This document shows positions 12,423 through 22,886 of a stretch of DNA of 64,000 bases, in pieces (the first letter of the stretch is position 1; every line of letters begins with the position of its first letter). This DNA is from Orychophragmus violaceus. Lineage: Eukaryota > Streptophyta > Magnoliopsida > Brassicales > Brassicaceae. Location of the stretch: contig CM058233.1 in NCBI GenBank assembly GCA_030180135.1, forward strand, positions 60,780,500 through 60,844,499, written 5' to 3'. The notes beneath the pieces are model-generated. The model was not told the DNA's origin. It ran no database searches and was given only the letters and a program-made list of their open reading frames with translations. A program made the position numbers and the translations under genes.

Positions 12423-12800
12423 TTAATACTCTTCAAGAATTTGACATCTCATAAGCCAAATATATAAAAAGTAGTTACATGAGTCTATCACATTTACCAC
12501 ATAGAGAAGATTCTTCTTTACTATACGAACATGATATACATTCTTTAGAGCAATTAGGCTTTTGTAATCTCCTTTAGTGACAATTTTCCCTTCCTTCTCA
12601 ACGTGGTGGATTGAATTATACACGGTAATGATGGATTCTTTCCCGTAATGGCGGTGAAGACTATAAAATAACTTCTTATTTCCGGTAATATGATGGCTAC
12701 AACCATAATCTACACTCCAAACATTTCCAAGATTTTTAGTTGTAGATGTACCTGAAGATGCAGTCTTCACCGTGAATATTTTCCCTATTTATCATCTTCA
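12423..12800 (-). pseudogene. Copia protease region
   Basis: VWSVDYGCSHHITGNKKLFY is the Copia protease active-site block; the usual D-S/T-G is here DYG, so the protease is probably dead. It is followed by VEKEGKIVTKG and LKNVYHVRIVKKNLLYV, the usual sequence up to the integrase. Confidence 0.82.
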
Positions 12801-13679
12801 GTATGACCTTTTGATTCTGTCATATTTGTTTCCTCCATCTTGACTCAACAATCCTTTTTAAATTTCCTTAGTTTCCCACACTGGTAGCACATTAATCGTT
12901 TCTTGTCTCCCATAGAAGATCCTTCTCGTCCATCATTTTTTGTGCACTGCCATCCTTGGGTTTGGCTCTGAAGCTTTGGTGTTTACGTGCTACAAAATAA
13001 TTCCCAGAGTCATCAAGGACTTTAGTCTGGTCATTTGCATGGCTAATTATTCTTGCGAGGCTAGCATATTTTTAAACTCTTACAAGGAAGATTGTGTAGC
13101 TTATCCTTGAACCGATGTCACAAACGGTATATAATCGAGTCGTAGACCTTGAATAATAGACCGCTTCAACTGTGCTTCTGAAATTGATTCCTCCGGATTA
13201 AGAGTATCTCAGATCAAAGCTTTTTTACCTTGATGAAGAACTATGAGATTGAAGACTCCCCCTATTTCGCATTTGTCAAATCATTCCCTAACAATTGTAG
13301 CCTAGTCTAGTTATTCTTGTTGAACAACTGATCTAATGCCTGCCAAATATATAATGGGTGTACACCTTGAGACATGCTCAAATACTCTCGAGGATATAAA
13401 ATTCTTCAAAGAAAACTCGACCTTAGCATTCTTATGTGTCCACTCCTTTGTCGCTGCGGTTGCATCATCTCCATGTGTTGGTGTTGTGCTGCTACCACCG
13501 AAAACATCCCATAAGTCCTCACTCACGAAGTATGAATCCATACATTACTTCCATAACCAATAGTTAGATTGGTTTAAGATCTCTATTTCCAATTGAACTA
13601 CACGACCAGTCGTATCCATACTTCGAATAAAATCAAGCTCTCTTTAAATCATGATCTTGATAAGAACCAAATTAGAATG
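12800..13679 (-). pseudogene. Copia gag, broken
   Basis: The N-terminal part (13311-13541) reads MDSYFVSEDLWDVF then WTHKNAKVEFSLKNFISSRV, typical of the Copia gag (UBN2-like) domain. A Cys-rich knuckle-like stretch is recognisable near 12880-12900 but frames are broken. It lies just inside the 5' LTR. Confidence 0.75.
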
Positions 13680-13691
13680 GCTCTGATACCA
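13680..13691 (-). other. Primer-binding site (initiator tRNA-Met) of the Copia element
   Basis: The minus strand reads TGGTATCAGAGC immediately after the LTR end ...TTTACA, the standard Copia primer site. Confidence 0.92.
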
Positions 13692-14209
13692 TGTAAAGAA
13701 ACCCTATAATTCTTAGCACTACCCACAGACCGTAATACCCGATAATATATAGAGAAACTAAGAAAACAAATCCTCTAAGTATGAAATAAAGTGAAGAACA
13801 CTTGGAGAATATTTGAAGGATGTTTAGATAGAATTAGAGAACTTATAAAGAACACTTTTTTCTTTAAACTTGGTTTTGTTTAACTTGTTCAAATGTTTGT
13901 ACGTGTTATAAATGAAGGGGTGATGGAGTATTTATAGTCTTCGAAAAGTATCTAGACTATTCTACCCTAGCCTTCTTACTTCCTTTATATTTTCTTAATT
14001 TCTGGATTTTTCTTATACAATATCTAGATTTTTATACATAAATATTTAAATAATGATCTTATAAAATTCTATAGAAATACTAAAAGAGGTGGAGATCTTC
14101 TAGAATACTTTTAGATAAACTCTAGAACTTGGACTTAATTTTGGGTATGATCTTAAAGGTATAATTGGACCATGAACCTATAGTCTAACTCACAATCAAG
14201 TTTACTTCA
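13692..14209 (-). repeat. 5' LTR of the Copia element (complete)
   Basis: Starts TGTAAAGAAACCC and ends TTACTTCA on the plus strand (518 bp), with TG...CA ends. The inner side is fixed by the primer-binding site and the outer end by homology with the other LTR end. Confidence 0.82.
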
Positions 14210-15392
14210 ATATATTTGTAATTCATAGAAGGCGAAGAAGTCATAAACTTAATGTGTAAAAGGAATATATGATTACAATAATTAATATACAACAAAGAAC
14301 TAAACCTAATCGCGTGTAACACATGCATCTTCTATTTTCCATTTCTCTATTCGGCTCATATGCTCCGATGATGGTTTTTTCAGGCGTTTGCGGCGTTGCT
14401 CTAGATCTGGTTCATGGTCATGTTTGTAGATCTCGGCGGTGGTGACGGCATTGGTTGTTCGGCGGCGTGTGTTGTGCGACGGTGGCTCCTCCTTTCATTT
14501 GTTTGCTGCATGAGTACTGCAGCGCCATAGACTTGAACAGTGGATGTGTCTTCCCGGAGTCTTCATCCTGCTTTGTCTGACATACCGTCCTTGCAGTGGT
14601 CTTCAACGTGTCCGAGGAGTTAGACGGGATGTGGTAGTTTTTATGTGGTCTCAAGGCGTGTGGCAAGCTTTGGCTTCTCTCCGGTCTGGCACTTGTTGAT
14701 CTTTGGTTCTCTTGGGATGGATGATAACTCGCGTGCAATGTCTGATCTCCTTCTTTGCGGTGGTGGTCGTCGGCTTTGGGGACTGGTCACGACGTTGGTG
14801 TTCTGTAGGAAGCTTCTCTTGCTCATGTATCCTCGGAGTGTGGCATTCGGTTTCAGCCGGGCTTCTCCACCGGCGGGTTGAGTTTTGGGTGGCGGTGTTA
14901 GTTTGAAGGCTTACTCGGTTTGTGCTACCATGTCGACGGACGTTGGGATGCTGCAGTGGCGGCTTTGGATGTTCAGAGCTCCTCCCGCGATGTCTACTTG
15001 TCGTGTTTATCTTGTTGCTTTGCCTCTGGTGTGTCACCGACTTCCTCCTAAGGTGTGTGTTCTTTTTCGGCGTGGTCCTTTGGTTCGGCTCTTTGGTTAG
15101 GTGAGCATTGTTTGTTGCAAGTCTCATAGGTGGTCTTTTGCGGAATAGAGGGGTCTTCTCAGTTTTGACGGTTATTGTGGTTCTGTGGGAGATTATTCTT
15201 GTGGTTTCGAAACTAAGGGATGGCGGCTAGAGGTGGCTTCTCTAGTTCTCTAGCTGCTCGTTTGGGTCTCCAATGCTGCCTGAAGTGGAATGGTATGTCA
15301 AAGTGGTTCTGTTTTTGCGTTTATCTTCATAGAAGCTATAGGTGCTCCTGTTCGCGAGGTTTGAGGGTGGTCCAATGAAGACTCGAGTTATT
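14210..15392 (-). other. Probable LINE 5' leader and start of ORF1; no convincing gene
   Basis: The first 150 bp are AT-rich. The rest is GC-rich with many overlapping ORFs on both strands, none like a known protein. Position next to the Copia 5' LTR and orientation suggest the 5' end of the LINE seen at 4779-10534, with an ATG near 14358 on the minus strand. This is inference from layout only; captured host DNA is an alternative. Confidence 0.35.
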
Positions 15393-15510
15393 AGGAATGG
15401 TTTTTGGGCTGGGTGACACTTATTGTCTCTCTTATGCAGGGACTGACACTTAATTTCGGTGTCATAAAGCACGTGACACTTCCAGCATGGATTTGTCACA
15501 TATGCCCTTA
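15393..15510 (+). repeat. Left terminal inverted region of the MULE
   Basis: GTGACACTT at 15413, CTGACACTT at 15443 and GTGACACTT at 15473, exactly 30 bp apart, followed by a TTTGTCACATATGCCC segment. The mirror arrangement occurs at 42870-42990. Confidence 0.7.
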
Positions 15511-16403
15511 CATAGACATGTCATCCATTTTTACGCGAGTGGGCGTTCTTATTTTTGACACCGATTTAATACTAATATTTTAATGTGATTAGACTGCGCG
15601 TGGTATAGGGAGGGTTGTTCTGTTTATTTTTAATTTATTTAACATTTAAGTAAAAAATAAACTGCCAAAATTTAAATTAAAGTGGAATAGCAAAACCCTT
15701 CATCTTCCTTTCATTATCCTTCGTGGGGAGAACCTGAGTAACAGAGGTAGAGAAGTAATGGTGAGCCGCAGAGACGCTTTCGCGGATTCCGGTTAGAAAC
15801 TCTCTTGAATGTTAATCGATTTTCGGTGCATGTTAAGTCAACAAGTTTTATTTATCGATTTGGAGTTCGCCTGTGTGGCTTTTGGGTTAGGTTTTCAATT
15901 GTAGAAATCTGATGCAAGTGATAATTTATTCAATTGTGAAATTGATGTTAATGATTTTTTCCGTAATTAGGGTTTTATGTTATTGTTGGGGTGGTTTTAT
16001 GAATCTCGTTTGGTTGTATGTATTTGAAAGGAATAACTGTGTCAGAGCGGTTTCTAAATCGGATATGAACGTTCTATTCCTGTATGGCCGTTCATTAAAA
16101 ACTTAATTACTTTTTTAATGGTTCGTATACACAGCTATCCTTGATCAAGATTGCATACCACCGTTTGAGTATGATGACGATGTTTGCGACCCTCGGTTAC
16201 CGGAGAGGTGGTTCTGTCGGAATCACTATCCAACAGGGAGGAAACTTCATTCATACTCTAAAACAGACTTTTTAGTGGAATTATCTCTTGCCTTGAAAGA
16301 TCACAAGGAGGAGATGGACAAAATCAAGAAGTCGCAGTTCGGGAAGTTATTCGATATATCTTTGCGAAAACTGGCATTTTCGGGGCAATTGGTACATGAT
16401 CTT

Positions 16404-17591
16404 TGATATACCATAGATTTTAGGGTTTTTAACCATGGTATATGTGTCATTTATCGAGTCTTTTACTATGTTTTAGAGTCTTTTCAGGTGTTTATTAGGT
16501 ACAAGCACATTTGGAGCATATTTGGTGATTATGACACTTTCTGGAGCTAATTAGAGTATTTGGCCGAGAGATAGACTTCACTGTCAATATTCCAGAGCTA
16601 AAACGATCGACACACTCATGGCATCGATCGTTGCAGATGCGAGATGGGCCAAACGACGGTTTAACGAAGAATAATGAAATTGCAGTTCTGCCCAGAAGTT
16701 CCTAATATTTACAAAGAAGCCCCAATTCGTGTTTTAGGTTATAAATAGAGTTTTTAAGCCATTGTTTAGGCTACGCTTTTACAACGCTTTACCTTAGTTT
16801 TATTTTATTTCAGAAAGCCTTAGGGGCTGATCTTGTTCTCGAAAGAGACTTGATTTCGAACCCCAGTTCTTATTTGATTATATGATATTTGGTTTTCTAC
16901 TTATGATATTTTCTGTCTCGATGAACATGTCTGAGTAGTTTACCTGTTAGGTTGAAGGATTCTCATTAGGTATTTCATGGAACTATAGCTTAATTAATCT
17001 GTAGAGATTTATATCTGCTAGTTCTTTATCTAAGTTGTTCTTAATGCTTAATCTAAAGTAACTAATCAGAATTATGATGTTAGGTTGATTAATGCAGCGG
17101 AAGTTGGTTAATTTAACTAGAAAGAACCTAGATAAGCAATTAAACTTCTCGCAAACGGAAGTTTGGTTTAGGATAATTGTGAACATATCAAACTTGGAAT
17201 TAAGGCTGGTTTAATCTGTTAGTTCTCGCAAACGAAAGTTTGGTTTGCTGCACTTAGACTTAGAGAATTATCGCAAAGGAATTTGGTTAATTCTATATCC
17301 GTGTTTGAGTTCTAGAAAAGTTATTGATTAGATCTAAATAGATTGATTGCTTGCGTTCCTGATTTCCTGAGAACTCATGAAACCTAACGCTTCGTCCTCT
17401 TGCTTACAAACCCACTTTATTCGCTTGCTATTTCGTTTACTGTTTTCACACCTGTTTTGCTTAATTAAATCTGAACTACTAATAATCTATTGTGTGACTG
17501 AGAGTCCTTGTGGGATTCGATACCTTATATACTACGATTGCATTAACTGTGCACTTGCAGTAGAATAGGGATAAAACTTATACACCTATCA
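16404..17591 (+). repeat. 5' LTR of element B
   Basis: TGATATACC...CCTATCA, 1188 bp. TATA box TATAAATAG at 16740-16748. A palindrome pair (CGATCG at 16604 and 16625) lies about 120 bp upstream of the TATA box. The 5' LTR has an 11-bp segment (near 16510-16520) absent from the 3' LTR. Confidence 0.93.
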
Positions 17592-17597
17592 AGTTTT

Positions 17598-17615
17598 TGG
17601 CGCCGTTGCCGGGGA
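17598..17615 (+). other. Primer-binding site (tRNA-Asp) of element B
   Basis: TGGCGCCGTTGCCGGGGA, fully complementary to the 3' end of plant tRNA-Asp, six bases after the LTR end. Confidence 0.93.
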
Positions 17616-17772
17616 CTCTTTGAGTTCACCGATAGATTTAGTACTAGGATTTAGACTAAGCATTCTTTTTAATTTCCTTGTTCACTCACGTTTTTGATTT
17701 TTGGGATTACAGGAATTCGCACCGCGTCGATCGTTGCCACCTTGCATCGATCAACACAAGGCGAGAACAGCG

Positions 17773-19128
17773 ATGCCAAGATCTGAGACGTTCAGTAGGT
17801 TCCACTCTATGGAACCTGTGATTCTGATTCGCGGTGAAAACGACGTTTTACGAGACCAAGAGGGTCACATATGCAACGCAAAAGGTCAGAAACTAGATGG
17901 GGAAGGAAACCCCATCTTGCCAGATTACCATGTATTGGTTGGGCAAGTAGCTGAGATGAGAAATAAGATAGATGACATCCACAACGTCCTACTAAGGGAA
18001 AGACAGTTCCGAGCACATGCAGGAACTGAAGGATTTACAGAGGTAAACCATATGGCTGGAGCTGATGTTTATGGACATACATTTGGACATCAGCAGAGAC
18101 GAGGTCCTAGGCATGCTCAAGGATCAAGAGATTATGGTTATACACCCTGCCTAGCATCTCCTGTACCTGCACAGAGGAGCAGATTAGAGATCATGATGGA
18201 GCAATCCATTGCAGAACAACAACAGACCACAGCGTCTTTCAGCTCGAAGCTTGAGAGCTTGTACACTAATCTGAATGAGAAATTTGAGTCCTTGAACACT
18301 CATATGAAGTTGCTAGATACACAGATGGATCAGATTTCAAGTCCTACCACAAGGAAGGATACTCAGAAAGCCCATGTCGTTGACATTCCTATTCAGGTTG
18401 ACCACATGATAGATCACATACCATATCTAGCAGTTAAGGCTATGGAATTTGTGGAAAACAGAGAGGAGTCTGATATTGAATACCCTGAGTTTGAGAGCTT
18501 CGACGGACCTGACTCAACCGAGATTGACATGGATCTTTTGGCTTGGATAGTTCAGACTGATACTGGATCAGGTCAAGAGGAGAAATTTGAGTTTGAGATT
18601 GCTGAATTAGATCAGGAAGCTGATGGACCCGAGACTGTAGTTGAAACTCGAGCTGAGACAACCGCGTCGATCGTTGCACCACATGCACCGATCGTTGCAC
18701 CCCGTGAAGGACCAGTTTCACTTATACCTCGTGGAGTTGCTAAGGAGAGGATCTACAAACCTCCAATACCATTCCCGAAAGCTCCTGTAAGGTCTAAAGA
18801 TGTTGTTCAATGCACATTAGTGGTTGACAAGAAGATGGTGGTTCCACAGGAGTCTACTCTAACATCTTCAAAGCCTAAAGCTACTCATAAGCAGAAGGCT
18901 CCGAACATCAAATCTCTACCAAAGGTAAAGCATAAATCCTCTAAGTTTAAACCGCCTGACCCCGCTGTTTTGAATGCAGGAAAAAGCTTCAAACCACCCA
19001 AGTGTCGATCCCACCCTACATTCCTTCCTACGTTCCTTGGACGACATCATGCTGCTACTGCTTACACACCCCCGTGGATGATAAGGCATTCACAGAGACA
19101 CTCAAAGTCTCTGTTGAAACCTCCATGA
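17773..19128 (+). CDS. Shortened gag-like protein of element B (451 aa)
   Basis: Open throughout. Residues about 14-50 hold the gag leader (LIRGENDVLRDQEGHICNAK), then AEMRNKIDDIHNVLL, which in element A follows the gag core. A coiled coil follows (KLESLYTNLNEKFESLNTHM), then an acidic linker, then the C-terminal tail FLGRHHAATAYTPPWMIRHS that ends the protease region in A and C. The Retrotrans_gag core and the whole protease are missing without loss of frame. It may act as a structural or RNA-binding partner in a relative's particle. ATG 17773 is the first ATG; an acceptor-like GATTACAG ends at 17711. Two CGATCG palindromes (18668, 18689) are translated as SIVAP and PIVAP. Confidence 0.72.
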   Translation: MPRSETFSRFHSMEPVILIRGENDVLRDQEGHICNAKGQKLDGEGNPILPDYHVLVGQVAEMRNKIDDIHNVLLRERQFRAHAGTEGFTEVNHMAGADVYGHTFGHQQRRGPRHAQGSRDYGYTPCLASPVPAQRSRLEIMMEQSIAEQQQTTASFSSKLESLYTNLNEKFESLNTHMKLLDTQMDQISSPTTRKDTQKAHVVDIPIQVDHMIDHIPYLAVKAMEFVENREESDIEYPEFESFDGPDSTEIDMDLLAWIVQTDTGSGQEEKFEFEIAELDQEADGPETVVETRAETTASIVAPHAPIVAPREGPVSLIPRGVAKERIYKPPIPFPKAPVRSKDVVQCTLVVDKKMVVPQESTLTSSKPKATHKQKAPNIKSLPKVKHKSSKFKPPDPAVLNAGKSFKPPKCRSHPTFLPTFLGRHHAATAYTPPWMIRHSQRHSKSLLKPP

Positions 19129-19176
19129 GTCTGACCTCTTTCCAAAAGTCAAGCTAATGACTTAAAACAAGCGCTG

Positions 19177-19194
19177 AGTGGGAGGCAACCCACT
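19177..19194 (+). other. Conserved hairpin after the ORF, element B
   Basis: AGTGGG/CCCACT stem with loop AGGCAA, 49 nt after the stop codon and preceded by GTCAAGCTAATGAC. It matches the hairpins in A, C and D. Confidence 0.78.
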
Positions 19195-19446
19195 GTTAGG
19201 TTTATTTGTTTTTCCTTTTCATTTTTGGTGTTTTTCTTAGGATTTCACGTTTTTATTTGTTTTTGCTAGTTTTTAGATATAGAACACAAGTCTGGAGATG
19301 TGTGACGATCGTTGCTTACAAGTGCAACGGTCGTTGCAATTGGGTTAAATCGAAAAATAAGGTATGTCGCGCTAAACCGGAATCGATCTGGTTCAACCAA
19401 CATCGATCGTTGCTGCTATGCAACGATCGTTGCACCCACGACCAAG

Positions 19447-19991
19447 GTAAGTTAACTTAAACCCTTTTTCTCCTCTTTCTTCTCCATTTTCTCGCCGCCG
19501 ATAACACCGAGAACCCCAAAACCTAATATCATCAATTCTTCATCGATTTCTTTGTTTCAAAGCACTATTTCACTTATTTTTACACCCCCAATCTATTTCT
19601 CCTACCCATTTCTCACGAAATCAAGGTAATGTACTTTTATTTGATGATTTTCGGATTTCACTTTTAGGGTTTTATAAATTGGGAATTTTGATCAAAATTG
19701 ATGAATGCATGATAAAATAAATATGATTTAGGTTGTTTAGTGATGGATTGTTGTCGATTTTGCGGTTGATTTCACGATTTTGGAACGATTTTGTTGACTG
19801 TTGATTGCGGCCAGAATCGCCTTGCACCGATCGTTGCACTTGTGCAACGGTCGTTGCTCTGCGATTCTGGGGAAATGTTCGAGTACACGAAATCGCCTTG
19901 TAACGATCGCTGCCTTAGTGCAACGGTCGTTGCACGACGATTTCACAGAGAGTCTACCGTGACTAAATTTGTTTATATTTCTATTTTGCAG
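19447..19991 (+). other. Candidate leader intron before the ATHILA ORF-1 gene
   Basis: Strong donor CAAG/GTAAGT at 19443-19452 and acceptor TATTTTGCAG ending at 19991, directly against the ATG at 19992. The interval has no ORF of its own and contains two palindrome pairs (19828/19848 and 19904/19924). Splicing would give a separate mRNA for the second ORF. No transcript evidence. Confidence 0.5.
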
Positions 19992-21517
19992 ATGGCAACT
20001 CAGAATCAACCCCGCAAGCGCAGAGCAACAGCCGCAAGCGCCTCACGACAGTACATTCCACCACCGGAATGGCTGCACAGAGATTCTGATCCTCCAGAGC
20101 CATATCAGTTGGTTCATGCGACCATTGGGAAACCATGGCCAAGAGAAGATAAGGCTCGGATTCGTACTGATCGCGACTGGGGCATGGCTATAAAGAAGCT
20201 GCTCACTACGACTGATTTCACAGAGAGACCGCTACATGAGTACTGTGATGAGTACGATACACTGCTGTATAACGGTTGGTGTGGCATGGAGATAGCGCCA
20301 ACCAAGTTTGCTGATTACTCGACCTGTCATGGTCTCGGCATAGACAGGCAGGTTATGGAGCTGTGCAGAGGCATTGGTCTGGGGACAATGCCAATGCAGC
20401 CTTACGATCTATACCCGGAGCTGGTGAGACAGTTACTTTCCACATGCAGGGTTGTCTACCCGAACCCGGACAGCAGGAGTGCTCAAGGAGGCACTTTTAC
20501 TTTCATGTGTCTTGGCGCCAGGTATCGAGTGCCCCTTCTCGATATCTGTAGGATCTATGGGTTTAGCTCTACGCAGCCGCGCACCGATATGTCCCTTCCA
20601 TGGGAACCAGCAGAGGCTCGACAGTTCTGGGAGTACATTGGTGGTGGACGGTATCACTCACGGACTACACCTGTGATTCAGGTCAGGCATCCGGCTCTCA
20701 GGTATGTCTTGCGTATCTTGGGACGCACTCTATTGTGCAAGCATGAGGCCAACAAGATGCGCAAGAACGAGTTGGAGTTTCTATTCAGAGGACTGAGGGA
20801 GCAGTTCAGGGGTACCGATGTGAGAGACCAGCTGTGAAGGTCAACCTGGGAGCTGTATTTGCCCATCATCTCTGCGAGCTGCAAAAGAAGCCATATGACG
20901 GCGTGCGCAAGGAGACAGTAGGGAGTCTTCTTACTCCTATTTTCAGACACTGCAAGATACCTATGGGGGATACAGAGTGCGTTACTGAGAGAGAGTTCCT
21001 GGATCTCAGTCACTTGCAGAGTGCTACGTGGCTGAAGGAGGGGCGAGTGTGGGTTTACTTCGACCCTGAGGATACACAGTATGGTATTGATCTTCCTGCT
21101 GCTAGGCTGACTCGGATTGATACCATTGATGTTTTGAGTTTCCGCCCTCCTGCCAGAGCTCGACGTGCAGTGCCTACTATGGCTCATCCGCTGGGAGAGC
21201 CTTCTACGAGAGCTTCATCTTCCTCTACACCTGCGCCTGCTGCTGATATGGGCCCTTATCCTGAGATGACAGTGCCCTACGGTGGTATGTCTGAGGCTGA
21301 GTGGAGAGAGCGTAGTGATGGGATATGGAAGACCATGTGGGAGTGGATGCGAGGCTGCACTTGCAGGAGACAGCCACAGGTTCACCAGCCCGTCCCAGGA
21401 CCTTCTCGACGCAGACGACGATCTCCGACTCCTACTTCTTCGAGTGGTACTGATCGCATAGCTGAGGCAGCCAATGACGATGAGATGTATGGTGGGATAG
21501 ATGATGAGAGCGAGTGA
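19992..21517 (+). pseudogene. ATHILA ORF-1 family protein, one frameshift
   Basis: Begins MATQNQPRKRRATAASASRQ, a basic N-terminus. The central part (PTKFADYSTCHGLGIDRQVM, ELVRQLLSTCRV, GARYRVPLLDICRIYGF) fits the ATHILA ORF-1 family, a protein of unknown function often placed in the env-like position after pol. At about 20820 one base is missing, ending the first frame at 20837; the second frame (20834-21517) continues VKVNLGAVFAHHLCELQKKP and ends in a Pro/Ser/Arg-rich tail with GPSRRRRRSPTPTSSS and an acidic end. Otherwise intact, about 508 codons. No convincing signal peptide or membrane segment is seen. The family call is fairly sure, the role unknown. Confidence 0.75.
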
Positions 21518-22886
21518 GATTGATCTCCATTTTCAGACATTCGGTTCTGTACTTTTTATCCTTTTCTTATTTTTCTTTGCACTTTTTCCTTTTGACTTTT
21601 AGGATTCTGTTGATTTTGGATGATACGTTTGATATGCTGCATTATTTGCTTCGATATTACTCTGTTTTCAGTGTTTCCAGCTCGCAGGATTCGAAATTTG
21701 ATTGATTCCAACGGACTAACCTGCTAACTTGCTGACTGATCTGATATACGCATAGCAGCGATCGTTGCAGTGATGAGCAACGATCGTCACTCAACGAAAA
21801 TCGCATAGCAACTATCGATGCACTATGTGCAACGATCGGTGCTTGTGCGACAGAGGTAAAACACGACAGAAATCAATACATCCATTAAAAATTTTTATTT
21901 CTTTTTACCAATCCTTCGCTTGACACTATTGGGGACAGTGTGTCTTAAGTGTGGGGGAGGTGCTACTGACTTATATCTTTCTGTTTTCTTTAGAGTCAGT
22001 CCATTTTCAAAAATTTTGTTTTATTGAGTCAAAATTTGTTTAAGTAAGAAACAGTGAATTTTTGAGAAGTTTAATAGCACTTGCAGGAACTTAAGTAACC
22101 ATTGAGACGAAGTTGCAGGATCTATCTCTGACTATTAGAAAACCCAGACACGGATCAACCTACTGGGAACACCCATATCACTTCAGGTATCAGAGGATCC
22201 TTTTACTGACTTCAATTTAATACTGACTTAGATTTCTCACCTAAGGGCTTGGTATACTTTGTGTCGGATTCCCTTGTTAGTTCTGACACAGCCTGTCAAC
22301 CTGTTCTATTTAGTTTCCTTCTCCCCTTCCATAAAGTAAAAAAAAAAGATAATAAACTGAGGATGAGTTAGTAACTCCGAAGTGGTCATGGGAATGGTAG
22401 CTAAAACTCTCATATCATGTGCATCCATGGAATGTGTCCAAAGTACACCCCATAACGGGAAGAACACTGATAAAAAAAATAAAATGATACCCAATGTGGG
22501 AAAAATCAGTTGTTAAAGAAGGGAAAGAGAAGAAAGAGACTAGAGAAAGATATTATGGTGGTCTAGAGCTGATAAGGTAAGAATCCATTTGCCCTTTGAT
22601 CGGTACTCCTTAGATGAGACCGCACTTAAATACTTGCAGAAGTCAGTAGGGAGAATTTGAATGCTTGAATGTGATTGTGGAGTTTACTTAGGACAGTTGC
22701 TAAGTGTGGGGGAAGTATATGTTGGTCTTGATATCCTGTGATTGATTCTTGCAGTGGTTTACTAAGGGGAATCTGAGTGTTGTTGCTTCTATGACAAAAA
22801 GAGTTTCTGAAAAGTTTTCAAACCTCTTGACTACATTTAGTTCTTTGTTTTGCTTGAGGACAAGCAAGAGCTAAGTGTGGGGGAGT
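21518..22886 (+). other. 3' untranslated region of element B with repeated cis motifs
   Basis: No gene. It holds two palindrome pairs (21759/21781 and 21812/21833), an ACACT...AGTGT inverted repeat at about 21923-21941, and three copies of TAAGTGTGGGGGA at about 21946, 22701 and 22872, the last being the polypurine tract at the LTR. Confidence 0.75.

Larger units (their letters stand above)
10535..14209 (-). mobile_element. Degraded Ty1/Copia element
   Basis: Two related repeats flank a minus-strand internal region with gag, protease, integrase and the N-terminal RT segment. The primer-binding site pairs with initiator tRNA-Met. The order protease-integrase-RT defines Copia. The C-terminal RT and RNase H are missing (only about 60 bp lie between the RT fragment and the 3' LTR), and the left LTR has lost its outer end. 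It was inserted in LINE ORF1. Confidence 0.9.

Noticed and set aside
14418..15127. Several overlapping ORFs on both strands in GC-rich DNA
   Set aside because: No domain, no consistent codon pattern, and ORFs are expected by chance where stops are rare.
16983..17186. Identical small ORF in both LTRs of element B (also 23455-23658)
   Set aside because: It is antisense to the LTR and identical only because the LTRs are nearly identical.
17701..17772. Extending the element B gag-like ORF to 17701 (and element C to 50278, element D gag to 61944)
   Set aside because: These starts use TTG codons; plant translation is expected from the first ATG at 17773, 50302 and 61920.
18440..18721. Minus-strand ORF opposite the element B gag-like gene
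   Set aside because: Shadow of an intact sense ORF; no domain.
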